From Mitsuaria sp. GD03876 (GTDB taxonomy: Bacteria > Pseudomonadota > Gammaproteobacteria > Burkholderiales > Burkholderiaceae_C): a DNA stretch of 64,000 nucleotides. Location of the stretch: NCBI RefSeq assembly GCF_029840635.1, contig NZ_JAOCCU010000010.1, positions 1 through 64,000 of the forward strand, written 5' to 3'. The position numbers and the translations under genes were made by a program. The notes under the pieces were generated by a model, which worked only from the letters and a program-made list of their open reading frames with translations, was not told where the DNA came from and searched no databases. Within the stretch, counting starts at the first letter, position 1. The number at the start of each line of letters is the position of its first letter. Positions 17,447-25,040 of this stretch are shown here, in pieces.

Positions 17447-18394
17447 CTACTGGGCGCCGGCCGCCTGCCAGCGCGCCCAGGCCTCGGCCGCCGCGCTCAG
17501 CGTCTGCCGTTGGATGTCGACGGTGACGGCCAGGTCCTCGCCGTAGCCGCCGGCCATGCTCAGCGCCACCGGGATGCGCCGCTCGAGCAGCGCGTCCAGC
17601 ACCCGCCGGTCGCGCCGCAGCAGCGCGTCGGCGCTGAGCTTGAGGCGGCCGAGGCGATCGCCCTCGTGCGGATCGGCGCCCGCGAGGTAGAACGCCAGCC
17701 CCGGCGGCCGGTCCGCCATCCGGGTCCACACCTCGGCCAGCGCGCCCTCGAGCGCGTCCAGGTAGACCGCGTCGCCGCAGGCGTCGGGCAGGCCGACGTC
17801 GAGGTCGCTGGCTTCCTTGCGGAACGGGAAGTTCTTTTCTCCATGCAGCGAGAGCGTGAACACGCTGTCGTCGTCCCGGAAGATGCTGGCCGTCCCGTTG
17901 CCCTGGTGGACGTCCAGGTCCACCACCAGCACGCGCAGCCCGGGGCCGCCGGGATGGCGGCGATGCCATTCGGCCTGCATCAGCCGCGCGGCCACCGCCA
18001 CGTCGTTGAAGACGCAGAAGCCGCTGCCCTTGTCCGCGCAGGCGTGGTGCGTGCCGCCCGCCAGGCTGGCGGCCACGCCCTCTTCCAGCGCGGCCCGCGC
18101 CGCGGCGACGGTCGCGCCGACCGAGCACAGCGAGCGCCGCGGCAGCCCCGGCGCCCAGGGGAAGCCGATCTCGCGCTGCGCGGCGGCGCTCAGCGTGCCG
18201 TGCAGCACCGCGTCGATGTAATCCGGCGTGTGGACCAGCGCCAGCGCCTCGGGCGTCGCCGCCTCGGCCACGCGCAGCCGCAGCCGGCCGGGCTCGCGCT
18301 CGACGCGTTCGCGCAGCATCTGGTACTTGGACTGCGGGAAGCGGTGCCCCGGAGGCAGGGCCAGGGTCAAATGGTCGTAATGGAACGCGAGCAT
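17447..18394 (-). CDS. Histone deacetylase family (acetoin utilisation/acetylpolyamine amidohydrolase-like) protein
   Basis: A zinc amidohydrolase of about 315 residues. It contains GGTHHACADKGSGFCVFND (the His-His and Tyr/Phe region) and DLDVHQGNGT (zinc-binding Asp and His), plus the later LAGADPHEGDRLG zinc-ligand Asp and AGGYG. Bacterial members deacetylate small molecules or protein lysines. The start at 18394 (MLAFHYDH) matches where the family begins; the frame is open to 18481 with a second candidate ATG at 18406. It is divergent from the phasin, with that gene's promoter in between, and is followed after 45 bases by the thioesterase. Confidence 0.88.
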   Translation of the reverse strand: MLAFHYDHLTLALPPGHRFPQSKYQMLRERVEREPGRLRLRVAEAATPEALALVHTPDYIDAVLHGTLSAAAQREIGFPWAPGLPRRSLCSVGATVAAARAALEEGVAASLAGGTHHACADKGSGFCVFNDVAVAARLMQAEWHRRHPGGPGLRVLVVDLDVHQGNGTASIFRDDDSVFTLSLHGEKNFPFRKEASDLDVGLPDACGDAVYLDALEGALAEVWTRMADRPPGLAFYLAGADPHEGDRLGRLKLSADALLRRDRRVLDALLERRIPVALSMAGGYGEDLAVTVDIQRQTLSAAAEAWARWQAAGAQ

Positions 18395-18453
18395 GGTGCG
18401 GATCATGCCGCCGGCCCGGTTTCCCGCGCTTCCGGCACCGTTTCCAGCACTTT

Positions 18454-18526
18454 TGCTGCATTGCACAAAAAGTGCTTGCAATCGCCCGCGACGGTCCTAT
18501 ACTGCCTTCATGCTGCACTGCAACAA
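18454..18526 (+). promoter_or_regulatory. Phasin promoter with repeated TGC-rich operator-like boxes
   Basis: A sigma-70-type promoter is visible: TTGCAA (18476-18481), 16-base spacer, TATACT (18498-18503). Two copies of a TGCTGCA(T/C)TGCA element lie at 18454-18468, just upstream of the -35, and at 18511-18526, over the expected transcription start. A third partial TGC/GCA element overlaps the -35. PHA granule regulators of the PhaR type bind TGC/GCA-rich sites at phasin promoters, so PhaR control is likely but is inference. Confidence 0.75.
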
Positions 18527-18594
18527 AGGTGCGGCGACGGCGCTCAGCCTGCCGCGTATTCCCTGGCTGACCTCATTTCTCAAGGAGATCTCGC

Positions 18595-19155
18595 ATGCTG
18601 ACCGCTGACCAAGTGCTCGACCAACAAAAGAACCTGCAAGCCTCTTTCTTCGGCCTGACCGCCAAGGCGTTCGAAGGCTATGAAAAGCTGGTCGAGCTGA
18701 ACCTGCAGGTCGCCAAGACCGCGCTCGGCGAAGTCGCCGAAACCGCCCAGCAGGCCATCGCGGTCAAGGATCCGCAGGAACTGTGGGCCCTGCAGGCCTC
18801 GCTGCTGCAACCGACCGCCGAGAAGGCCGTCGCCTACAGCCGCCACCTGTACGACATCGCGTCCTCGACCTCCTCCGAATTCGTCCGCCTGGCCGAGGCC
18901 CAAGTCGCCGACGCGCAGCAGAAGTTCGGCGCCGTCGTCGACAACGCGACCAAGAACGCTCCGGCTGGCACGGAAAATGCTGTTGCTCTGGTGAAGTCGG
19001 CGGTCGCCGCGGCCAACAACGCTTACGAAAGCCTGCACAAGGCCGCCAAGCAGGCCTCCGAGATCGCTGAATCGAATTTCAACGCCGTGACCAGCACGGC
19101 GGTGAAGGCAACCCAGAACGCCACCCGCACCGCCACGAAGCGCACCGCGGCCTGA
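18595..19155 (+). CDS. phaP: Phasin, PHA granule-associated protein
   Basis: A 186-residue phasin of the Burkholderiales type (phasin_2 family). It coats polyhydroxyalkanoate granules and controls their size and number. The sequence is wholly helical and amphipathic, starts MLTADQVLDQQK, contains ELNLQVAKTALGEVAE, and ends in an Ala/Thr/Lys-rich tail. An AAGGAG ribosome-binding site lies seven bases before the ATG. It is monocistronic: its own promoter lies upstream and a perfect terminator downstream. No PHA synthase gene is in the window. Confidence 0.95.
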   Translation: MLTADQVLDQQKNLQASFFGLTAKAFEGYEKLVELNLQVAKTALGEVAETAQQAIAVKDPQELWALQASLLQPTAEKAVAYSRHLYDIASSTSSEFVRLAEAQVADAQQKFGAVVDNATKNAPAGTENAVALVKSAVAAANNAYESLHKAAKQASEIAESNFNAVTSTAVKATQNATRTATKRTAA

Positions 19156-19224
19156 GCGAACGACAGTTGCCACAACGGTTGTCTCCTCGGTACCCACGGA
19201 AGCCTGGCTTCCCAAGTGCCCTTC

Positions 19225-19252
19225 AAGCCCAGCGCCCGCTGGGCTTTTTTTT
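19225..19252 (+). terminator. Rho-independent terminator of phaP
   Basis: Perfect 9-base-pair stem (19225-19233 with 19238-19246), four-base loop, then a run of eight T. It is 70 bases after the phaP stop. Confidence 0.95.
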
Positions 19253-19479
19253 GCCCGTGCTTTTGCTCGCGCCTTTAGCCGCGCCTTTAGCCGCGCTTTT
19301 GCCCGCGCGTTCGGGTGCCCCGTCCCGTGGCACCACCAGCACCTGCGCGGTGCCCGCGGGCTGACGCCCTTCGCACGGATGCCCGGGACGCGGGCGCGCG
19401 ACGACCGGCGAGTGACCGGCGCGAGTGACGACCGGCGGGCGATCGACCTGGGACCGGCGCCTGGCCGCGCCAGGCCCAT
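19253..19479. other. Intergenic stretch with short degenerate repeats
   Basis: No gene is supported between the phaP terminator and the TetR stop. The first 60 bases hold imperfect tandem units of about 12 bases (GCGCCTTTAGCC type). Read on the minus strand, two frames give Lys/Arg/Ala-rich strings that look histone-like but have no start or ribosome-binding site. Confidence 0.5.
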
Positions 19480-20220
19480 TCAACCGTTGGACGACGGGCT
19501 GGGCTGGGCCGGCGGGACGCCGTTCTGCGTCGCCGACGCCAGCGGCGCGCCGGCACCCGAGGCACGGCCGAACTCGTCCGCGACGTCGCGCAACACGCCC
19601 TGCACCGTGTGCTCGCGCAGCGCCTCGCGGTCGAACAGCGGATAACGCGGCAGCCCGATCACCATCATCAGGTAGCCCATCGTGCGCACCGACATCTGGT
19701 CGCACAGCGACCGGATGGCCGGCTCGTCGGGATCGATGCCGTCCGGCGCGCAGGCCGCGACCCGCTCGCGCATCAGCCCGAGCAGCCGGTTGTAGACCGG
19801 CTGCTGCGACTGGCCGATCTCCTCGAGCGTGCCGGTCTGCGTCAGCGACATGTAGATCATGCGGAACTGCTCCGGATGGCGCTCCCAGAAGTCCAGCAGA
19901 CAGCGGGTGTGGGCCTCCAGCACCTTGCGCGGCCCGCGCTGGCCCTTGGACGCGTCCAGCAGTTCGTCGGTCAGCGACTCGAACACCTCGATCCACAGGC
20001 CGTCCAGCAACGCCTTCTTGCTCTCGAAGTAGCTGTAGATCGCCATCGTCGAGATGCCCAGCTCCTGCGCCAGGCGCCGCATGCTGAGCGCCTCGACGCC
20101 CTCGTCGCGGTAGATCTTGCGTGCGCGCTCCAGCATCTCGCGCTTGAGCGCCGCCATCTCGGCGGGCCCGCGGCGCAGCCGGGGCCGCTCGCGGTCGGAG
20201 TCCTGATCGGTGTTTCGCAC
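19480..20220 (-). CDS. TetR/AcrR family transcriptional regulator
   Basis: A 246-residue repressor. The TetR helix-turn-helix is at about 30-75 (ARKIYRDEGVEALSMRRLAQ, then ISTMAIYSYFESKKALLDGL); the C-terminal ligand-binding domain follows and ends in a Ser/Pro/Ala tail. The start is a GTG at 20220, supported by an AGGA about seven bases upstream; no ATG is available in frame. It is divergent from the chemoreceptor at 20396, and a palindrome in the shared 175-base region is a candidate operator. Its ligand and targets are unknown. Confidence 0.9.
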   Translation of the reverse strand: MRNTDQDSDRERPRLRRGPAEMAALKREMLERARKIYRDEGVEALSMRRLAQELGISTMAIYSYFESKKALLDGLWIEVFESLTDELLDASKGQRGPRKVLEAHTRCLLDFWERHPEQFRMIYMSLTQTGTLEEIGQSQQPVYNRLLGLMRERVAACAPDGIDPDEPAIRSLCDQMSVRTMGYLMMVIGLPRYPLFDREALREHTVQGVLRDVADEFGRASGAGAPLASATQNGVPPAQPSPSSNG

Positions 20221-20319
20221 GGCGTTCCTGTCTCAATTGGTTATTGTCGGCGTACGTTATCTCATACCGGGAGTCACGTTAAATCCTCACGAACCCTGGT
20301 TGTGAAGGACGTTTGCTGG

Positions 20320-20334
20320 ACGCGTACGCGTACG
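20320..20334. promoter_or_regulatory. Palindrome in the TetR/chemoreceptor divergent region
   Basis: Two overlapping perfect 12-base palindromes, ACGCGTACGCGT (20320-20331) and CGTACGCGTACG (20323-20334), lie between the divergent genes. Symmetry and position fit an operator for the TetR protein; binding is inference. Confidence 0.4.
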
Positions 20335-20395
20335 AAAATGACTGCAAACGGCATGCCCGCGCCTGGCGGGTCCTTCCCCCACCCGAGAGTCCGTC

Positions 20396-21934
20396 ATGCT
20401 CGATCGTCTGTCCGTCGGCGCCAAGCTCAGCCTGGCCTTTTGTTGCGTCCTCCTGATCACCGCGCTGCTGGGCGTGGTGGCCACCTTCCAGTTGAGCCGT
20501 GTCAACGACACCGCCTCCGACATGGCCGAGAACTGGTTGCCGTCGGCCCGCGCCGCCCAGGCGATCAACCAGGACGTCACCCGCTTCCGCACCCGGGAGT
20601 ACCGGCTCTTCCTTTCCGAGGGCAATTCGCGCGCCAGTGACGCGGACAAGGTCGAGCAGGCCCGCCAGTCGATCGAGCAGCGCCTGAACGCCTACGAGAA
20701 GCTGGCGTCCTCGCCGGCCGAGGGCGAGAAGCTGCGCCAGATCCGCGCGCTGTGGGCGGAGTACCTCGCGCACAGCACCCGGATGGTCGAGGCCGCGCGC
20801 GGCGGCGACGAGGAGACCGCCAAGCGCATGCTGGCCGTCGACGGCCTGCCCCGCTACGAGGCGCTGGGCAAGGCGCTGGAGGACCTGGTCGAGCTCAATG
20901 CCCAGGGCGCCGCCGCGGCCGACCGGCTCGGCGACGAGATCTATGCCCGCAGCCGCTGGCTGGTCGGCGGCATGACGCTGCTGGCGGTGGCGATCGGCGC
21001 CGGGCTCGGCCTGCTGATCACCCGCAGGATCACCCGCCCGCTGGCCGACTCGGTCGTGCTGGCCGAGGCGGTCGCCGCCGGCGACCTGACCCGCACGCTG
21101 CGCGTGCGCGGCCGCGACGAGGTCGCCCAGCTGCAGACCGCGCTGCTGCGCATGGTCGGCCAGCTGCAGTCGGTGGTGGCCCAGGTGCGCGACGGCGTGG
21201 AGTCGGTCTCCAGCGCCTCGTCGCAGATCGCCGTCGGCAACCAGGACCTGTCGGCCCGCACCGAGCAGACCGCCTCCAACCTGGAGGAGACCGCCTCCAG
21301 CATGGAACAGCTGACCGGCGCGGTCGGCCAGTCCGCCGACACGGCCCGCCAGGCCAACCAGCTGGCCGGCAGCGCCGCCGAGACGGCCAGCCGCGGCGGC
21401 CGCGTGGTGGCGCAGGTGGTGACGCGGATGCAGGAGATCAGCGCCTCCTCGACCCGCATCGCCGACATCATCGGCACGATCGACGGCATCGCCTTCCAGA
21501 CCAACATCCTGGCGCTGAACGCGGCCGTGGAAGCGGCCCGCGCCGGCGAGCACGGCAAGGGCTTCGCAGTCGTGGCCTCGGAGGTCCGCACGCTGGCGCA
21601 GCGCAGCGCCGAGGCGGCCAAGGAGATCAAGACGCTGATCACCCGCTCGGTCGAGACGGTCGAGGCCGGCACCTCCGACGTGGCCGAGGCCGGCCGCACG
21701 ATGGACGAGATCGTGCACGGCGTGCGCCGCGTCACCGACCTGATGGGCGAGATCGCCGCGGCCGCGACCGAGCAGCGCGACGGCATCGGGCAAGTCAACC
21801 AGGCGGTCGCGCACCTGGACCAGATGACGCAGCAAAACGCCGCGCTGGTGGAGGAATCGACCGCCGCCTCGGGCTCGCTGCGCGAGCAGGCGCAGCGCCT
21901 GGCCGAGGTGGTCTCGGTCTTCAAGGTGGCGTGA
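20396..21934 (+). CDS. Methyl-accepting chemotaxis protein
   Basis: A 512-residue chemoreceptor. N-terminal membrane helix (about 10-32), periplasmic four-helix-bundle ligand domain (33-185), second membrane helix (about 190-212), HAMP linker, and cytoplasmic coiled coil with the conserved tip GIAFQTNILALNAAVEAARA. The protein ends FKVA and lacks the CheR-binding pentapeptide seen in the partial receptor at the window start, so its adaptation would need assistance from other receptors. The ligand is unknown. It is divergent from the TetR gene and unlinked to other che genes here. Confidence 0.95.
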   Translation: MLDRLSVGAKLSLAFCCVLLITALLGVVATFQLSRVNDTASDMAENWLPSARAAQAINQDVTRFRTREYRLFLSEGNSRASDADKVEQARQSIEQRLNAYEKLASSPAEGEKLRQIRALWAEYLAHSTRMVEAARGGDEETAKRMLAVDGLPRYEALGKALEDLVELNAQGAAAADRLGDEIYARSRWLVGGMTLLAVAIGAGLGLLITRRITRPLADSVVLAEAVAAGDLTRTLRVRGRDEVAQLQTALLRMVGQLQSVVAQVRDGVESVSSASSQIAVGNQDLSARTEQTASNLEETASSMEQLTGAVGQSADTARQANQLAGSAAETASRGGRVVAQVVTRMQEISASSTRIADIIGTIDGIAFQTNILALNAAVEAARAGEHGKGFAVVASEVRTLAQRSAEAAKEIKTLITRSVETVEAGTSDVAEAGRTMDEIVHGVRRVTDLMGEIAAAATEQRDGIGQVNQAVAHLDQMTQQNAALVEESTAASGSLREQAQRLAEVVSVFKVA

Positions 21935-21959
21935 GGGCCGCGGGGCATACTCGCGCCCC

Positions 21960-22529
21960 ATGGCCACCCGCACCCCGATCTTCTTCGTCGACGCCGCGGC
22001 CTTCCGCGCCTGGCTCGATGAACACGCCGCCACGGCCACCGAGGTCGTGGTCGGTTTCCACAAGCGCGCCACCGGCGAGCCCAGCCTGGCCTGGCCCGAG
22101 TCGGTCGACGAGGCGCTGTGCCACGGCTGGATCGACGGCGTGCGCACCCGCATCGACGACAAGCGCTACAAGATCCGGTTCACGCCGCGCAAGGCGGTGT
22201 CGATCTGGAGCGCGGTCAACATCGGCCGCGCCGAAGCGCTGATCCGGGAAGGCCGGATGACCGCGGCCGGCCTGGCCGCGTTCGAGCGCCGGCAGGAAGA
22301 GAAGTCCCGCGTCTATGCGTTCGAGCAGCCCAAGGAGCTGGTCGAGCTGTCGCCGGCGCACGAGGTGATCTTCATGCGCAACGGCGACGCCTGGGCCTTC
22401 TTCCAGGCGCAGCCCGACGGTTACCGCCGCACCGTCATCTGGCACATCCTCAGCGCGAAGAAACCCGAGACGCAGCTCGCCCGGCTGGACAAGCTGATCG
22501 AGGCGAGCGCGCGCGGCGAACGGCTGTAG
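21960..22529 (+). CDS. YdeI/OmpD-associated family protein
   Basis: A 189-residue cytosolic protein of the YdeI/OmpD-associated (DUF1905-related) family, with the characteristic ESVDEALCHGWIDGVRTRIDD, YKIRFTPRK and WSAVNIGRAEALI motifs. Family members are linked to stress and antimicrobial-peptide resistance in some bacteria, but the biochemical role is unknown. It starts 25 bases after the chemoreceptor stop and may be read through from it. Confidence 0.88.
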   Translation: MATRTPIFFVDAAAFRAWLDEHAATATEVVVGFHKRATGEPSLAWPESVDEALCHGWIDGVRTRIDDKRYKIRFTPRKAVSIWSAVNIGRAEALIREGRMTAAGLAAFERRQEEKSRVYAFEQPKELVELSPAHEVIFMRNGDAWAFFQAQPDGYRRTVIWHILSAKKPETQLARLDKLIEASARGERL

Positions 22530-22654
22530 CGGCGAGGCCTCCTCGTCCGGGCCTCCGGACCTCTGGGCCACCGAACCGCCAGACCTTCGCATTGGCCATG
22601 TCGGCCCGCCGGCTTCGGCCACTGATCGGCCTCCTTGTCCCTGGAGGTCCGACC

Positions 22655-23950
22655 TTGCCCTTCCCATCCCCTGTTTTCACGCGCCACCTCCTGGCGGCGC
22701 TGTCGCTGGGCGCCGCCAGCGGTTTGGCGGCCGCCGAAGACGAGCTCGCGTCGATCGACGCCGCCGTCGAATCGCACAAGAAGCACTTGCCGCACCGGCG
22801 GCCCGAGCCGGTGCCGCAACCGTCCCCGGCGGCGAGCGCGCCGGCGCCCGTCCCGGGCCCGTGGACGCCTTGGAACAACCTGCACTTCCGGCTGGACGAG
22901 ACCGGCGAGGTCCAGTGCTACAGCGAGGACGGCGAGCGCTGCAGCCTGAACATGCCGGACCCCGCCCTGGCCCGTCCCGTCCGTTGCGACCAGCCCGACG
23001 ACGACCGCCGGACGGGTTACGAGCGGCTGGACCACTGGTGCAACGACGCGTACGCCAACCTGTTCGCGAAATGGACGAACTACCGGCCCTTGGGCTATCC
23101 GGTGATCCTGGCCACCAATCCCCGCGGCGACGTGATGTGCAAGTCCCTCGACGCCACCACCTGCCTGGCGCCGGGCGAACACGGCCCCCTCGCGCCCAAG
23201 GTGCTGCGGCCGGTCGTCTGCGGGGCCCCGCTGAGCCGGCGCGCCGGCATGACCGGCTACCACCAGCCCGGCCATTGGTGCGCGTCGCCGGAACTGGTGC
23301 GCAGGATCAAGGCGCCGGCAGGCGGCCCGCTGTGGGTCAGCAAGGACCGCAGGGTGCTGACCCAGCGGTATCAGGTGACGCTGCCGGGCTGGCAGGCGCA
23401 CGAGCAACCGACCTGGATCGTCCGTTTCAAGATGCCTCACCCTGACCGCTCCGGCGTCCACCTGGAAGCGTCCGGCAAGCTCCTGTCGTGGCAACCGGAG
23501 AGCGGCAACCGCCTTCCGTTCTACGACTTGCGCCAGGGCGGCAAGGTCCGGACGGCCAGCGTCGAGATGACCGGCGGCAAGCGCCAGGTGGTGATCGACG
23601 ACGACGGCCAGAGCGGCGGAAGCCGCATGCCGGTCCTGGACAGGCAGGGCCGGGGCATGCTGGCCCTGCGCATCGACGATCCGGGCCGCGTGCGCTTCTT
23701 CCAGGACAGCGGCTGGCACCACGACACGCTGTCGCGGCTGGACCTGGACCAGGAAGGGCGGCTGCTGCCGCTGCACGAGCGCGTCCGCTGGCCCGAGAGC
23801 CCGGCGATGGCGCTGAACATCGTCACCTCGTTCTGGCCGGCGGAGGGCCGCCGGCGGACGCTGGACGCGTCGGACCTGCTGCCCGCGCGGCTGCCGGTCC
23901 TGCACGACATCCTGGTGACGCGCCAGCGGCCGCGTCCCGGGACGCGCTGA
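22655..23950 (+). CDS. Exported protein with a duplicated Cys-containing module, unknown function
   Basis: Not recognised. I start it at a TTG (22655) because GGAGGT lies six bases upstream and the product then begins with a proper signal peptide (TRHLLAALSLGAASGLAAAED). An ATG at 22598 is in frame but lacks a ribosome-binding site. After a Pro-rich linker, two similar modules follow. Each has the order G-(E/D)-V-x-C, S-x-D, C, RPV-x-C, TGY and HWC: first at about 70-130, second at about 150-210. A beta-rich C-terminal half (220-420) follows. The four cysteines per module suggest disulfides in the periplasm or outside the cell. Product is 431 residues. Confidence 0.75.
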   Translation: MPFPSPVFTRHLLAALSLGAASGLAAAEDELASIDAAVESHKKHLPHRRPEPVPQPSPAASAPAPVPGPWTPWNNLHFRLDETGEVQCYSEDGERCSLNMPDPALARPVRCDQPDDDRRTGYERLDHWCNDAYANLFAKWTNYRPLGYPVILATNPRGDVMCKSLDATTCLAPGEHGPLAPKVLRPVVCGAPLSRRAGMTGYHQPGHWCASPELVRRIKAPAGGPLWVSKDRRVLTQRYQVTLPGWQAHEQPTWIVRFKMPHPDRSGVHLEASGKLLSWQPESGNRLPFYDLRQGGKVRTASVEMTGGKRQVVIDDDGQSGGSRMPVLDRQGRGMLALRIDDPGRVRFFQDSGWHHDTLSRLDLDQEGRLLPLHERVRWPESPAMALNIVTSFWPAEGRRRTLDASDLLPARLPVLHDILVTRQRPRPGTR

Positions 23951-23963
23951 CCGGCCGCCGCGC

Positions 23964-24962
23964 TCAGCGCGTCTTCGCCGCGATCTTGCGACGGATCTCC
24001 GGCAGCATCGCCGTCGCCACGTCGCGCCCCAGCGCGATCGCGCGGCGGCGCGTCGTGAAGTCCGCGCCGCTGAAGCCGTCCAGCTTGGGCCGCAGCACCA
24101 CGTCGGCGCCCTGCAGCTCGTACTGGTTGATCGACTTGCCCATGATCGAGAAGGTCTGCATCAGCATGCGCATCGCGTCGCCCGGGATCTTGGGATCGGG
24201 CGGCTCGCCGATGTCGACGGCGATGACGAGGTCCGCGCCCATCTGGCGCGCGAAGCGCACCGGCACCGGCGCGACCAGGCCGCCGTCGACGTACTCGCGG
24301 TTGCCGATCTTGACCGGCTGGAACACCGCCGGCACCGCGCTGGACGCGCGCACCGCGGTGCCCACGTCGCCCTGGCGGAACAGGATCGGCGACCCGTCGC
24401 CCAGGTCGGTCGCCACGATGCCCAGCGGCAGCGGCAACTGCTCCAGGCCGCGGTTGCCGGTCATCTGGCGGACGTAGCGGGCCAGCGCCTCGCCGCGGAT
24501 CAGGCCGCGCATCGGGAAGGTCCAGTCGGTGATCGCGCCCTCGTCCATCTGCTCGGCCACCGCCTGCAGCTCCTTGCCGCTGCGGCCCGCCGCGTACAGC
24601 GCCCCGACCAGGCTGCCGGCCGAGGTGCCGCACACCAGGTCGACCTTGATGCCCTGTTCCTCCAGCACCTGGATCACGCCGATGTGGGCGAAGCCGCGGG
24701 CCGCGCCGCCGCCCAGCGCCAGGCCCACGCGCGGCGGCTTGGGCACGGGCTTGGGCGTCACCGGCGTGGGCAGCCCGGGATCGGGCGTCGCGACGACCGG
24801 TGGCGGCGACGAGGTCGTCGTCGGCGTCGAGCAGGCGCCCAGCAGCGTCAGGCCGAGCGCGCCGGCGGCGCCCAGCCAGCGGCGGCGGGACGGGTGGGTC
24901 GGCGGCATGACGGCAGGCTGAGGGACAGGGGATGCGGTAGGGTCGCGGTCGTCTCGGGACAT
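23964..24962 (-). CDS. Patatin-like phospholipase lipoprotein
   Basis: A 332-residue patatin-family serine hydrolase of the RssA type. It has the oxyanion motif GGGAARG, the nucleophile motif GTSAGS (Gly-x-Ser-x-Gly) and the catalytic Asp in DGG. The N-terminus carries a twin-arginine-like stretch (SRRRWLGAAG) and a lipobox LGAC, so it is probably an exported lipoprotein. The start at 24962 is the outermost plausible ATG; 24908 (MPPTHPSRRR) is an alternative that keeps the signal. The frame is open far upstream by GC bias only. It is divergent from the penicillin-acylase gene. Confidence 0.88.
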   Translation of the reverse strand: MSRDDRDPTASPVPQPAVMPPTHPSRRRWLGAAGALGLTLLGACSTPTTTSSPPPVVATPDPGLPTPVTPKPVPKPPRVGLALGGGAARGFAHIGVIQVLEEQGIKVDLVCGTSAGSLVGALYAAGRSGKELQAVAEQMDEGAITDWTFPMRGLIRGEALARYVRQMTGNRGLEQLPLPLGIVATDLGDGSPILFRQGDVGTAVRASSAVPAVFQPVKIGNREYVDGGLVAPVPVRFARQMGADLVIAVDIGEPPDPKIPGDAMRMLMQTFSIMGKSINQYELQGADVVLRPKLDGFSGADFTTRRRAIALGRDVATAMLPEIRRKIAAKTR

Positions 24963-25040
24963 GGCGCGCGATTCTAGGGAAACGCTGTAGCAGGCCTGTT
25001 GCAGGCCGCACGCACAATCGCGCGCCCAACTGGAGTGCAC

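Noticed and set aside
19223-19330. Minus-strand Lys/Arg/Ala repeat strings resembling histone H1
   Set aside because: They appear in two frames because of a short DNA repeat, without a start codon or ribosome-binding site close by.
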